A stretch of DNA of 64,000 bases from Sphingomonas leidyi. Its GTDB lineage: Bacteria > Pseudomonadota > Alphaproteobacteria > Sphingomonadales > Sphingomonadaceae. The DNA lies in the NCBI RefSeq assembly GCF_011761945.1, contig NZ_JAASQV010000002.1, forward strand, positions 620,001 to 684,000, read 5' to 3'. The position numbers and the translations under genes were made by a program. Below the pieces are notes generated by a model, which did not search any database, was not told the DNA's origin, and worked only from the letters and a program-made list of their open reading frames with translations. Positions 7,964 through 16,354 of this stretch are shown here, piece by piece (position 1 is the stretch's first letter; every line of letters starts with the position of its first letter).

Positions 7964-9729
7964 GCAGTCTCGCGGATCACTTGCAGAAAGGCGTCACCAT
8001 AAGCATCGAGCTTGCGCGCGCCAACGCCCGATATGTTGCCCATCGCGGCGATACTGTCGGGCATGAGCATGGCCATGTCGCGCAGCACCGAATCGTGAAA
8101 GATCACATAGGGCGGCAGGCCGGTCTCCTGGGCGATCTCGCGGCGCTTGGCCCGCAGCGCCTCGAACAGCGGATTGCCGACGGGATTGGGGGCGCCCGAC
8201 TTGCCGCCGCGCCGCCGGCGCTCGCGCTTGGGCGGAAGCACCAGCGCCACCGTGGCGCCACCTTTCAGAATCGAACGCGCCTCGGGCCCGAATTCCAGCC
8301 CGCCATGATCGTTGGCGCGCAGCGCGTCGCGCAGCAGCAGGGCGCGGGCGACCGGCTTGATCAGCGCCGCCTCCTCGCCGTCGACGATGCCGAAGACGGA
8401 GAGAGTCTCGTGCCCGTTCGTCAGGCTGCGCTCGCTCGACTGGCCCAGCAGGATGCTCTCGATATAGCCGGTGCCGAACATCATGCCGGTGCGGAACACC
8501 GCCGAGAGGAATTTCTGCGCCGTCACCGTGGCGTCGATCGCGGCGGGCGGGCTCAGGCAATTGTCGCAATTGCCGCACTGCTCCGCCGGCTCCTCGCCGA
8601 AATGGCGGAGCAGGATGCGGCGCCGGCAGGTCGCGGTCTCGACCAGCGCGCCAAGCGCCGTCAGCCGGGCGCGCTCGCCGGGCTGGCGCTGGGGCTCGAC
8701 TTCGCCGATTCGCTGGCGCGCACGGGCGAAATCGTCGGCGCCCCAGAAGAGGTGTGCCACTGCCGGATCGCCGTCGCGGCCCGCGCGGCCCGTCTCCTGA
8801 TAATAGGCCTCGATCGACTTGGGCAGGCCGGCATGGGCGACGAAGCGCACGTCCGGCTTGTCGATCCCCATACCGAAGGCGACGGTGGCGACGATCACCA
8901 TCTCCTCCGACGCGACGAACGCCGCCTGGTTGCGGCGGCGGACCGCCGGATCGAGCCCGGCATGATAGGGCAGCACCGGCCGGCCAGTCTCGGCGGCGAG
9001 CTTCTCGGCCAGCTTCTCCACGCCGGCGCGGGTCTGGGCATAGACGATGCCGGGGCCGGGCGTCTCGGCGATCAGGTCGATCACCTGGCGGGTCGTGTTC
9101 TCGCGCGGGGTGATCGCGTAACGGATATTGGGCCGGTCGAAGCCGGCGACGATCAGCCCCTCCTGCGGCAGCCCGAGCTGCTCGAGGATGTCGGCGCGGG
9201 TATGCGCGTCCGCGGTGGCGGTGAGCGCGAGGCGCGGCACGTCGGGAAAGCGATCGAGCAGCGGGCGGAGCAGGCGATAATCCGGGCGGAAGTCATGCCC
9301 CCATTCGGAGACGCAATGCGCCTCGTCGATCGCGAACAGCGACAGCTTCGCCTGCCCCAGCAGGTTGCGAAAGCCTTCGCCCGAGGCGCGCTCGGGCGCG
9401 ACATAGAGCAAGTCGAGCTGGCCCGCGCGGAAGCGCTCGATCGTCTCGGCGCGATTCTCGTCCACCGAAGTGAGCGTGGCGGCGCGGATGCCGACCGCTT
9501 CGGCGGCGCGCAGCTGGTCGTGCATCAGCGCGATCAGCGGCGATACGACGACGCAGGTGCCCTCGAGCATCACCGCGGGCAGCTGATAGGTGAGCGACTT
9601 GCCCGCCCCGGTAGGCATCACCGCAAGGGTGCGCCGGCCGGCCAGGACACGATCCACCACATCCGCCTGGACGCCGCGAAAACTGTCGAAGCCGAAGACG
9701 CGGCGAAGGGTTTCGATCGCGGGAGCCAT
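7960..9729 (-). CDS. recQ: ATP-dependent DNA helicase RecQ
   Basis: This 589-residue superfamily-2 3'-5' helicase shows motif I PTGAGKS (39-45), motif II DEAH (135-138) followed by CVSEWGHDFRPDY, and motif VI QETGRAGRDG. The RecQ zinc-binding cysteines are present (CRRRILLRHF and CGNCDNC), then the winged helix and a C-terminal HRDC domain (about 510-585). Length and order match canonical RecQ, which works in recombination repair and fork restart. It leads an operon with a lipoprotein, a DUF442 protein and a membrane protein, which have no obvious link to DNA repair. Confidence 0.96.
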   Translation of the reverse strand: MAPAIETLRRVFGFDSFRGVQADVVDRVLAGRRTLAVMPTGAGKSLTYQLPAVMLEGTCVVVSPLIALMHDQLRAAEAVGIRAATLTSVDENRAETIERFRAGQLDLLYVAPERASGEGFRNLLGQAKLSLFAIDEAHCVSEWGHDFRPDYRLLRPLLDRFPDVPRLALTATADAHTRADILEQLGLPQEGLIVAGFDRPNIRYAITPRENTTRQVIDLIAETPGPGIVYAQTRAGVEKLAEKLAAETGRPVLPYHAGLDPAVRRRNQAAFVASEEMVIVATVAFGMGIDKPDVRFVAHAGLPKSIEAYYQETGRAGRDGDPAVAHLFWGADDFARARQRIGEVEPQRQPGERARLTALGALVETATCRRRILLRHFGEEPAEQCGNCDNCLSPPAAIDATVTAQKFLSAVFRTGMMFGTGYIESILLGQSSERSLTNGHETLSVFGIVDGEEAALIKPVARALLLRDALRANDHGGLEFGPEARSILKGGATVALVLPPKRERRRRGGKSGAPNPVGNPLFEALRAKRREIAQETGLPPYVIFHDSVLRDMAMLMPDSIAAMGNISGVGARKLDAYGDAFLQVIRETA

Positions 9730-9767
9730 CGCGCCCGGTTAGCGGGGGACGACCGGCGAAGTCGAGG

Positions 9768-10304
9768 CTATTTGCAGGGAACGCCGTCCTCGGGCTTCCA
9801 GTCGACCAGTTCGAAGGCGCTGACCTCGATGGCGGCAATCGCATAGGGCCAATGCTCGATCCCGGGCTTGCCGGGCATCACCAGGCACACATCGGTCGGC
9901 CCGTTGCCGCCCTTCGCCCAGATCCGCGCGCGATAGAGCAGCGCCTGCCGATAGCCGTTGTGAACGATCAGCAGCGCATGGCCGGCGCCCGGCACCAGCA
10001 GGAAACGGAAGCGGAGCTTGCCGGGATCCGGCACCGGCATGGGCGGGAGGCCGGCATCGTTCGGCAGCGGCGCCGCTTCGGGCACAGGCGCCTTGGGCGG
10101 CGTCAGGCCCGCGAACTCGCGGCCGACCGCGACCTCGAACGGCGTCGGCGTGGCGGGTGCCCGCCGGACCTCGCCGGGCGCCCGCCCGTCGAGCGAAAAG
10201 GCGGCTTCCTCGCCGGGCGCGAGCTTCACCGCCTGGGCCTGCGCGGTCGCCGGCAGCAGCAATGCGGCGATGAACGCCCCCGAAGCCCGTGTTCGCATGT
10301 CCAT
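9768..10304 (-). CDS. Secreted protein, unknown function
   Basis: The 178-residue product has a signal peptide ending near ATAQAQA, then a Pro-rich region (about 45-95) and a compact C-terminal domain with LLVPGAGHALLIVHNGY and a Cys in TDVCLV that could pair with the Cys in the last three residues. A second in-frame ATG lies two codons in. It ends 38 bases before recQ on the same strand and is divergent from the HerA-like ATPase. I do not recognise a family with certainty. Confidence 0.7.
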   Translation of the reverse strand: MDMRTRASGAFIAALLLPATAQAQAVKLAPGEEAAFSLDGRAPGEVRRAPATPTPFEVAVGREFAGLTPPKAPVPEAAPLPNDAGLPPMPVPDPGKLRFRFLLVPGAGHALLIVHNGYRQALLYRARIWAKGGNGPTDVCLVMPGKPGIEHWPYAIAAIEVSAFELVDWKPEDGVPCK

Positions 10305-10444
10305 CGCCTCCCCGTCGCCCGGCGACTATCCGCGAAGCGGCGCGACACGGCAAGCGCGGCCCGGCGCCGCGAACGCATACCGCCCACAGCTTTTCGGCGA
10401 ACCGAGCTTCCCCCCGCCACCGCCATCGGCCAAAGCATCCGGCG

Positions 10445-11905
10445 ATGACGGTGCGCGTGGACATGGGGATGGACGGCAAGGGTGATGCCGTCGCCATGGA
10501 TCTCGAAGAGCTGCTGGCGACGCGATTGCTCGTCCAGGGCAATTCGGGGTCGGGCAAGTCGCACCTGCTGCGCCGGCTGCTCGAGCGGAGCGCCGGCCAT
10601 GTCCAGCAAGTGGTGATCGACCCCGAGGGCGACTTCGTCACGCTCGGCGACAAATACGGCCATATCGCCATCGAGGCGGCCGACTATTCGGAACGCGAGA
10701 TCGCGCGCTTCGCCACGCGGATTCGGGAGCACAGGGCTTCGGTGGTGCTCAGCCTGGAGGGGCTGGAAGCCGAGGGGCAGATGAAATGCGCCGCCGCTTT
10801 CCTGAATGCGCTGTTCGATGCGCCGCGCGACCATTGGTATCCGGCGCTGGTGGTGGTGGACGAGGCCCAGCTGTTCGCGCCTTCGGGAGGCGGCGAAGTG
10901 GCGGAGGAGGTGCGCCGCGCCTCGCTCTCGGCGATGACCAACCTGATGTGCCGCGGGCGCAAGCGCGGCCTGGCGGGCGTGATCGCCACCCAGCGCCTTG
11001 CCAAGCTGGCCAAGAACGTGGCGGCCGAGGCTTCCAATTTCCTGATGGGCCGCACCTTCCTCGACATCGACATGGCGCGCGCCGCCGATCTGCTCGGCAT
11101 GGAGCGCCGCCAGGCCGAGGCGATCCGCGATCTCGCGCGCGGCCATTTCCTCGCGCTCGGCCCCGCCGTGTCGCGCCGGCCGATCTCGGTGCAGATCGGC
11201 GCGGTGGAGACCAGCGCGCGCAGCGGCAGCCCCAAGCTGACTCCGCTGCCCGAGGCACCCTCGGCGGAACTGAAGGACTTGCTGCTCGCCCCCGCCGAGC
11301 CCGAATGGACGCCCCCTGCCCCGCCGGCGCCGGTGCAGGCGCCCCAGCTCGCCTCGGACCGGCTGCTCGAAGCGCTTGCCCGTTCGGCGCCCGCGCGCGA
11401 GGAAATCCCCGACGTCGATCCCGAGGAAGCCGCCGCCAAGATCGCCGAGGTGCTGCGCGACATCGTCACCGATACGGAGAGCGCCTATCGCTCGCCTTCC
11501 GTGCTCTATCAGGATTTCCTGGTGCGCTGCCGGATGGTCGGCCTCGCCCGGCCGCCGCTCGATCTTTCCGCCTTCGTCCGCCGGCTCTCGGCTGCGCGCG
11601 CCGGCATCCATGGCGATCCGGACGCGGATTGGGCCCAGGCGCTGGACGCGGCACGCGCCTTGCCCGACGACATGCTGGGCCCGTTCCTGCTCGTCGCCCG
11701 CGCGGCACGCGAAGGGGCACCCTGTCCGAGCGACACCGAGATCGCCGCCACCTATGGCACCAGCTCGCTCGGCCGCGTGCGCCGGCTGCTGCAATATATC
11801 GAGAGCCGCGAGCTGTTCGTGACCCGCACGGACCTTTCGGGCAAGCGCTCGATCACGATACCGCGGCTCGGCTGGACCACCCAGCCGGCGGAGATCGGCG
11901 GCTAG
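10445..11905 (+). CDS. HerA-like DUF87 ATPase
   Basis: The 486-residue protein has a Walker A GNSGSGKS (32-39), VIDPEGDF after it, and a Walker B LVVVDEAQLF near 135-145, followed by RGRKRGLAGVIATQRLAKL, the layout of HerA/FtsK-type translocase ATPases. The C-terminal part (about 330-486) is helical and ends with a region resembling a winged helix (AATYGTSSLGRVRRLLQYI). No nuclease partner such as NurA lies nearby, so a role in DNA processing or ATP-driven translocation is only inferred. The start at 10445 (ATG) is chosen because upstream sequence in the frame is the non-coding strand of the divergent promoter region. Its stop overlaps that of the convergent hydrolase gene. Confidence 0.85.
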   Translation: MTVRVDMGMDGKGDAVAMDLEELLATRLLVQGNSGSGKSHLLRRLLERSAGHVQQVVIDPEGDFVTLGDKYGHIAIEAADYSEREIARFATRIREHRASVVLSLEGLEAEGQMKCAAAFLNALFDAPRDHWYPALVVVDEAQLFAPSGGGEVAEEVRRASLSAMTNLMCRGRKRGLAGVIATQRLAKLAKNVAAEASNFLMGRTFLDIDMARAADLLGMERRQAEAIRDLARGHFLALGPAVSRRPISVQIGAVETSARSGSPKLTPLPEAPSAELKDLLLAPAEPEWTPPAPPAPVQAPQLASDRLLEALARSAPAREEIPDVDPEEAAAKIAEVLRDIVTDTESAYRSPSVLYQDFLVRCRMVGLARPPLDLSAFVRRLSAARAGIHGDPDADWAQALDAARALPDDMLGPFLLVARAAREGAPCPSDTEIAATYGTSSLGRVRRLLQYIESRELFVTRTDLSGKRSITIPRLGWTTQPAEIGG

Positions 11906-12819
11906 AGCCTGCGCAGCCAGGCCTCGGTGGCGTCGACATGCGTCACCGGCAGCATATGGCCGCCATCGAGATATTCGACGTTGCCGTTCCGCACGGCGCC
12001 GGCGGTCCTGCCGCCATGCAGCTCGGGATCGAGCAGCGCATCCTGCCGGCCGTAGAGGATCGAAACCGGCACCGCGATCTCGCCATAGCGCGGCGCCTGG
12101 GCCTGCATCGCGGCGGGCCCCATCTCGATCTCGTAACAGCCCATCTGGAAGCTGCGCGGCCGGATGGCGAGCGCGCCGCCGGCCCGAATCGCGAAATCCC
12201 CGGGGACCGGATCGGGCGCGAAGACCGCGGCCGTCTTCGCCTTGCCGGTGCGCATCGAGAGCGGCACCGCGATCGTCCAGGCGATCAGCGGGCGAAGCAA
12301 GGCCGGCACCTGCAGCCCGGCGAGTGGCGCCGGCGGCACATCGATCGGCTGCGTATAGGGCGCGATCAACCCGAGGCCGCGCACCGCATCGGGGTGCCGC
12401 AGCGCCAGCGCCAGGCTCACCGCGCCGCCCATCGAATGGCCCACGAGGAGGGGCTTCTCCAGCTCCAGCGCCCGGATCGCGGCAGCGACGGCATCGGCCT
12501 GGCCCGGAATGTCGAGCCGCGACCCGGTGAGCGTGGAATAGCCCCAGCCGGGGCGGTCCATCACGATCACGCGGCGGTCCGCGGCCAGCCGGCCGGCCAG
12601 CGCATAGGTGAAGACGCGCAGCTGGCTCATGATGCCGTGGATCATCACGATGGCGGGTGCATCGGCAGGGCCCGTCTCGACATAATGGATCCGCGCGCCC
12701 GGCACCTCGACGTGCCTGCCGTCCATCGGCACCCAGCGCTCGACGCCGCGCGAGACATAGGCCGACCAGAGGACGAGCGCGCCGACCACCACTGCCAGCG
12801 CCACCAGGAACCAGAGCAT
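11902..12819 (-). CDS. Alpha/beta hydrolase with N-terminal membrane anchor
   Basis: The roughly 305-residue protein begins MLWFLVALAVVVGALVLW (membrane anchor), then an alpha/beta-hydrolase fold: oxyanion HGIMSQ (61-66), nucleophile elbow VGHSMGGA with Ser129, an acid in YGRQDALLDPE and the catalytic His in DGGHMLP. It could be a lipase/esterase; the substrate is unknown. Two adjacent ATGs exist (12822, 12819); the second has better spacing to TAGGAGGG. It starts nine bases after the ABC exporter stop and is probably co-transcribed with it. Confidence 0.87.
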   Translation of the reverse strand: MLWFLVALAVVVGALVLWSAYVSRGVERWVPMDGRHVEVPGARIHYVETGPADAPAIVMIHGIMSQLRVFTYALAGRLAADRRVIVMDRPGWGYSTLTGSRLDIPGQADAVAAAIRALELEKPLLVGHSMGGAVSLALALRHPDAVRGLGLIAPYTQPIDVPPAPLAGLQVPALLRPLIAWTIAVPLSMRTGKAKTAAVFAPDPVPGDFAIRAGGALAIRPRSFQMGCYEIEMGPAAMQAQAPRYGEIAVPVSILYGRQDALLDPELHGGRTAGAVRNGNVEYLDGGHMLPVTHVDATEAWLRRL

Positions 12820-12827
12820 CATCCCTC

Positions 12828-14654
12828 CTATTCGGCGGGGACTTCCTCTCCGCCCTCGGCCGCGCGCTCCTGCGCCTGCCGCGCCCACATCTCGGCATAG
12901 AGACCGTTCTTGCGCAAGAGCCGGGCGTGCGTGCCCTGCTCGGCGACGCGGCCGGCCTCCAGCACGATGATCCGGTCGGCATGCACCACCGTCGAGAGCC
13001 GATGGGCAATGACGATGGTCGTGCGGCCATGCTCGATCGCCTCCAGCGTCGCCTGGATGTCCGCCTCGGTCCGGCTGTCGAGCGCGCTCGTGGCTTCGTC
13101 GAGGATCAGGATCGGCGGATCCTTGACCAGCGTCCGCGCGATGGCGACGCGCTGCTTCTCGCCGCCCGAAAGCTTGAGCCCGCGCTCGCCGACCCGGGTA
13201 TCGAAACCCGCGGGCAGCGACTGGATGAAGCCGGCGATCGCCGCCCCCCGCGCCGCCGCTGCGATCTCGTCGTCGCTCGCGCCTTCTCGGCCATAGGCGA
13301 TGTTGTAGCCGATCGTGTCGTTGAACAGCACCGTGTCCTGCGGGACGATGCCGATGCTGCCGCGCAGCGACGCCTGGGTCACGTCGCGTATGTCCCAATC
13401 GTCGATGGTGATGCGGCCGCCGGTGACGTCGTAGAAGCGGTACATCAGCCGCGCCAGCGTCGACTTGCCCGCACCCGAGGGGCCGACCACCGCGACGGTG
13501 GCGCCGGCCGGAATGTCGAGATCGATGCCCTTCAATATCTCGCGGTCAGGGTCATAGCCGAAATGCACGTCCTCGAAACGGACATGGCCGCGAGTGACGA
13601 CGAGCGTCGCGGCGTTCGGCGCATCGCGAACCTCGGCATGCGCGTCGAGCAGGTCGAACATGCTCCCCATGTCGATCACCCCCTGGCGGATGGTGCGATA
13701 GACCCAGCCGAGCATGTCGAGCGGGCGGAACAGCTGCGACAGCAGCGTCGAGACCAGCACGACGTCGCCCGCGGTGAACTTGCCGCTGCTCCAGCCGAAC
13801 ACCACCAGCGCCATGCCCGCGCCGAGCATGAAGTTGGTGATCAGCGCCTGGCCGATGTTGAGCCAGGCAAGGCTGTTCTCGCTGGTGGTCGCCGCGCGGG
13901 CATAGGCAGTGACGGCATTCTCGTAGCGCCGCGCCTCGCGTGCCTCGGCGTTGAAATATTTCACCGTCTCGAAATTGAGCAGCGAATCGACCGCGTGCGC
14001 GACGGCACCGGTATCGAGGTCGTTCATCTTCTCGCGCAGCTTGGAGCGCCAGTCGGTTACCCAGCGCGTGAAGGCGATGTAGAGCACCACCATCGCCAGG
14101 GTGCCGGCAACCAGCCACGCCCCGTAGCGCGTCCAGAAGATGCCCAGGACGAGCGCGAGCTCGAGAATCGTCGGGGCAATGTTGAACAGCAGGAAATAGA
14201 GCATCGTATCGATGCTCTTGGTGCCGCGTTCGACCACCTTGGTGATCGCGCCGGTGCGGCGCTCGAGATGGAAGCGCAGCGAAAGCTGGTGGAGGTGGCG
14301 GAACACATCGGCCGCCAGGCGGCGGGTGGCGTCCTGCCCTACCTTCTCGAACACGGCGTTGCGCAGATTGTCGAAGAGGACGGTGCCGAAGCGCGCAGCG
14401 GCATAGCCGGCGACCAGCGCCACGACGAGCCACACCGCATCGCGCGACCCGCCCGCCATCCGATCGATCGCGCCCTGCAGCGCGAAGGGCGCGCCATAGA
14501 CCTGGACCAGCTTGGACAGGACCACCAGGCCGAGCGCGACGACGATGCGCACGCGCAACCCCGGCGCATCCTTGGGCCACAGATAGGGGAGGAAACGCCG
14601 CAGCGTCGCGAGCATCGGGCGCTCGCCGGCGGGTGCATCGGGATTGGAAGCCAT
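12828..14654 (-). CDS. ABC exporter of the Atm1/HMT1 type
   Basis: This 608-residue half-transporter joins a six-helix exporter domain (about 35-340) to an ATPase domain with Walker A VVGPSGAGKST (around 395), signature LSGGEKQRVAIARTL and Walker B ILILDEATSALDS. The membrane part shows RRTGAITKVVERGTKSID and the NFETVKYFNAE motif typical of Atm1-like proteins, which export glutathione-linked metals or sulfur species and are related to mitochondrial Fe-S export. The ATG at 14654 is chosen because it is followed by a normal N-terminus (MASNPDAPAGE); the open frame upstream overlaps crtB antisense-like sequence. It lies 44 bases behind crtB. Confidence 0.93.
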   Translation of the reverse strand: MASNPDAPAGERPMLATLRRFLPYLWPKDAPGLRVRIVVALGLVVLSKLVQVYGAPFALQGAIDRMAGGSRDAVWLVVALVAGYAAARFGTVLFDNLRNAVFEKVGQDATRRLAADVFRHLHQLSLRFHLERRTGAITKVVERGTKSIDTMLYFLLFNIAPTILELALVLGIFWTRYGAWLVAGTLAMVVLYIAFTRWVTDWRSKLREKMNDLDTGAVAHAVDSLLNFETVKYFNAEAREARRYENAVTAYARAATTSENSLAWLNIGQALITNFMLGAGMALVVFGWSSGKFTAGDVVLVSTLLSQLFRPLDMLGWVYRTIRQGVIDMGSMFDLLDAHAEVRDAPNAATLVVTRGHVRFEDVHFGYDPDREILKGIDLDIPAGATVAVVGPSGAGKSTLARLMYRFYDVTGGRITIDDWDIRDVTQASLRGSIGIVPQDTVLFNDTIGYNIAYGREGASDDEIAAAARGAAIAGFIQSLPAGFDTRVGERGLKLSGGEKQRVAIARTLVKDPPILILDEATSALDSRTEADIQATLEAIEHGRTTIVIAHRLSTVVHADRIIVLEAGRVAEQGTHARLLRKNGLYAEMWARQAQERAAEGGEEVPAE

Positions 14655-14698
14655 CGCCGCCAAATCTGGGACGCTCGGCGCCGGGATGCAACGGTTGG

Positions 14699-15712
14699 CT
14701 ACGGGCCCCGGACAGGGAAGCGTGATGGACCGGCCCGCGGGGAGTCGCCGGCGGGCCCCGGCCCGGGCTGGCGGGGGCGCGTCCAGAGCGCTGGATCGCG
14801 CGGGGCCGCAGGATGGAAATTCCGCCGGCGCAGCGCCTGCCACCAGGCCCGGGCGATCCAGCCGATCTTCTCGAAGCCGGAGGTGGCGGCGCGGCGATCC
14901 CATGCATGCTCGCCGCGCTCGGCGACCTTCTTCGCGATATCGCCATAGATGCCGGCGGCAGCGAGCACCGCCCAGGCCGAGCGAAAGCCGAGCGCCGGCG
15001 TGCCGCCCCGGGCGCTCTCGGCATGATCCGCCGCGCTCCGCGTGAGCCGGCCGGCGAGAATGGCGAGGCGCGGGCGAAAGCGCGGCTGCAGGTGCTGCCC
15101 GGGCGGGATGTCCATTTCGGTCAGCCAGTCCCGGGGCAGATAGCAGCGCCCCATCCGGTCGTCCGCCTCGACATCGCGCGCGATATTGGCGAGCTGGAAG
15201 GCGATGCCGAGGTCGCAGGCGCGGTCGAGCGTCGCTTCATCCTCCGGCGAGACGCCCATGAGCACCGCCATCAGGCAGCCGACAGCGCCGGCGACGTGAT
15301 AGGCATAACGATACAGGTCGTCCTCGTGCCGCGGCATCCACCCCGCCGCATCGAGCGCGAAGCCCTCGACCACATCCCGGACAAATCGGTGCGGCAGGTT
15401 CGCCTCGGCAGCGACGATGCGCAGCGCATCGAAGGCGGGATCGCCCACCCGCTCCCCCGCGAGCGCCGCGTCGGTCAGCAGCCGGATGCGCGCCAGGCCG
15501 GCCCGGGCATCCGCCGCTCGCGCCTCGCCGCCATGATCCTGCCCGTCGGCAAGGTCGTCGCAGGCGCGGCACCAGGCATAGAGCAGCCAGGCCCGCTCGC
15601 GCGTCTCGCGCTCGAACAGCCGGCTGGCGGCGGCGAAGCTCCTCGAGCCCCGCGCAATCGCTTCCTGCGCGGTCGCGATGATCGCGGCACGCGCAGGAAG
15701 CGGGGATCTCAC
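14699..15712 (-). CDS. crtB: 15-cis-phytoene synthase
   Basis: This 337-residue trans-isoprenyl synthase has both Asp-rich motifs, DDLAD (52-56) and DVEAD (180-184), plus RCYLPRDWL, typical of phytoene synthase. It condenses two geranylgeranyl diphosphates into phytoene, the first committed step of carotenoid synthesis. The C-terminal 40 residues are a Pro/Arg-rich tail that is longer than usual. The start is GTG at 15712, which overlaps the LOG-gene stop (GTGA). Together with crtI and crtY it forms the carotenoid operon. Confidence 0.94.
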   Translation of the reverse strand: MRSPLPARAAIIATAQEAIARGSRSFAAASRLFERETRERAWLLYAWCRACDDLADGQDHGGEARAADARAGLARIRLLTDAALAGERVGDPAFDALRIVAAEANLPHRFVRDVVEGFALDAAGWMPRHEDDLYRYAYHVAGAVGCLMAVLMGVSPEDEATLDRACDLGIAFQLANIARDVEADDRMGRCYLPRDWLTEMDIPPGQHLQPRFRPRLAILAGRLTRSAADHAESARGGTPALGFRSAWAVLAAAGIYGDIAKKVAERGEHAWDRRAATSGFEKIGWIARAWWQALRRRNFHPAAPRDPALWTRPRQPGPGPAGDSPRAGPSRFPVRGP

Positions 15713-16290
15713 AGATCGCCGCGCCGCATCTGGACGATCGTCTCGACGGGCTTGGCCCCGACCATCTTGTCGAGCAGCCCCTCGAGCGTGCTGTCGACGA
15801 TCAGCATGTTCTGGTGCTGCGGGCGGACGAAGCCGACGCTGCCCATATGCTGCCAGAACTCGACAAGCTTGTCATAATAGCCGGCGATGTTGAGCAGGCC
15901 CACGGGATCGGTGTGATAGCCGAGCTGGGCCCAGCTGAGCGCTTCCCACAGCTCGTCCATCGTGCCCGTGCCGCCCGGCAAGTTGATGAAACCGTCGGCG
16001 ATGTCGGTGAAGCGCGCCTTGCGCTCGTGCATGGTGGCGACGACGTGGAGCTCGGTGCAGCCGCGATGCGCGACTTCGGCATTGACCAGCAGCTCGGGGA
16101 TCACGCCGATCACTTCGCCGCCGGCCTCCAGCGCCGCATCGGCGACCGCGCCCATCAGGCCGAGCCGGCCGCCGCCATAGACGATGCCGATATCGCGCTG
16201 TGCCAGCGTGCGGCCGACATGGCGCGCGGCCTCGATATAGACGGGGTCGGCCGGCGTGGCCGAACCGCAATACACTGCGACGCGCTTCAT
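15709..16290 (-). CDS. LOG family protein (TIGR00730), nucleoside 5'-monophosphate phosphoribohydrolase-like
   Basis: The 193-residue Rossmann-fold protein starts MKRVAVYCGSATPADP and carries YGGGRLGLMG (38-47), MHERK (88-92) and the family hallmark LPGGTGTMDE (104-113). LOG proteins release free bases from nucleoside monophosphates, including active cytokinins in plants and some bacteria. It lies between crtI (64-base gap) and crtB (GTGA overlap), so it is probably expressed with the carotenoid genes; no biochemical link is obvious. Confidence 0.92.
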   Translation of the reverse strand: MKRVAVYCGSATPADPVYIEAARHVGRTLAQRDIGIVYGGGRLGLMGAVADAALEAGGEVIGVIPELLVNAEVAHRGCTELHVVATMHERKARFTDIADGFINLPGGTGTMDELWEALSWAQLGYHTDPVGLLNIAGYYDKLVEFWQHMGSVGFVRPQHQNMLIVDSTLEGLLDKMVGAKPVETIVQMRRGDL

Positions 16291-16354
16291 TTGATCTTCC
16301 CGATAGCCATGATCCGACCCGCCTTCGGCCAGAATGCGCGCCGGGGCAAGCCGC

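Noticed and set aside
10226..13030. 934-codon minus frame over the HerA-like gene
   Set aside because: Its first part is the shadow of the ABC exporter and hydrolase genes and the rest is antisense to the HerA-like ATPase.
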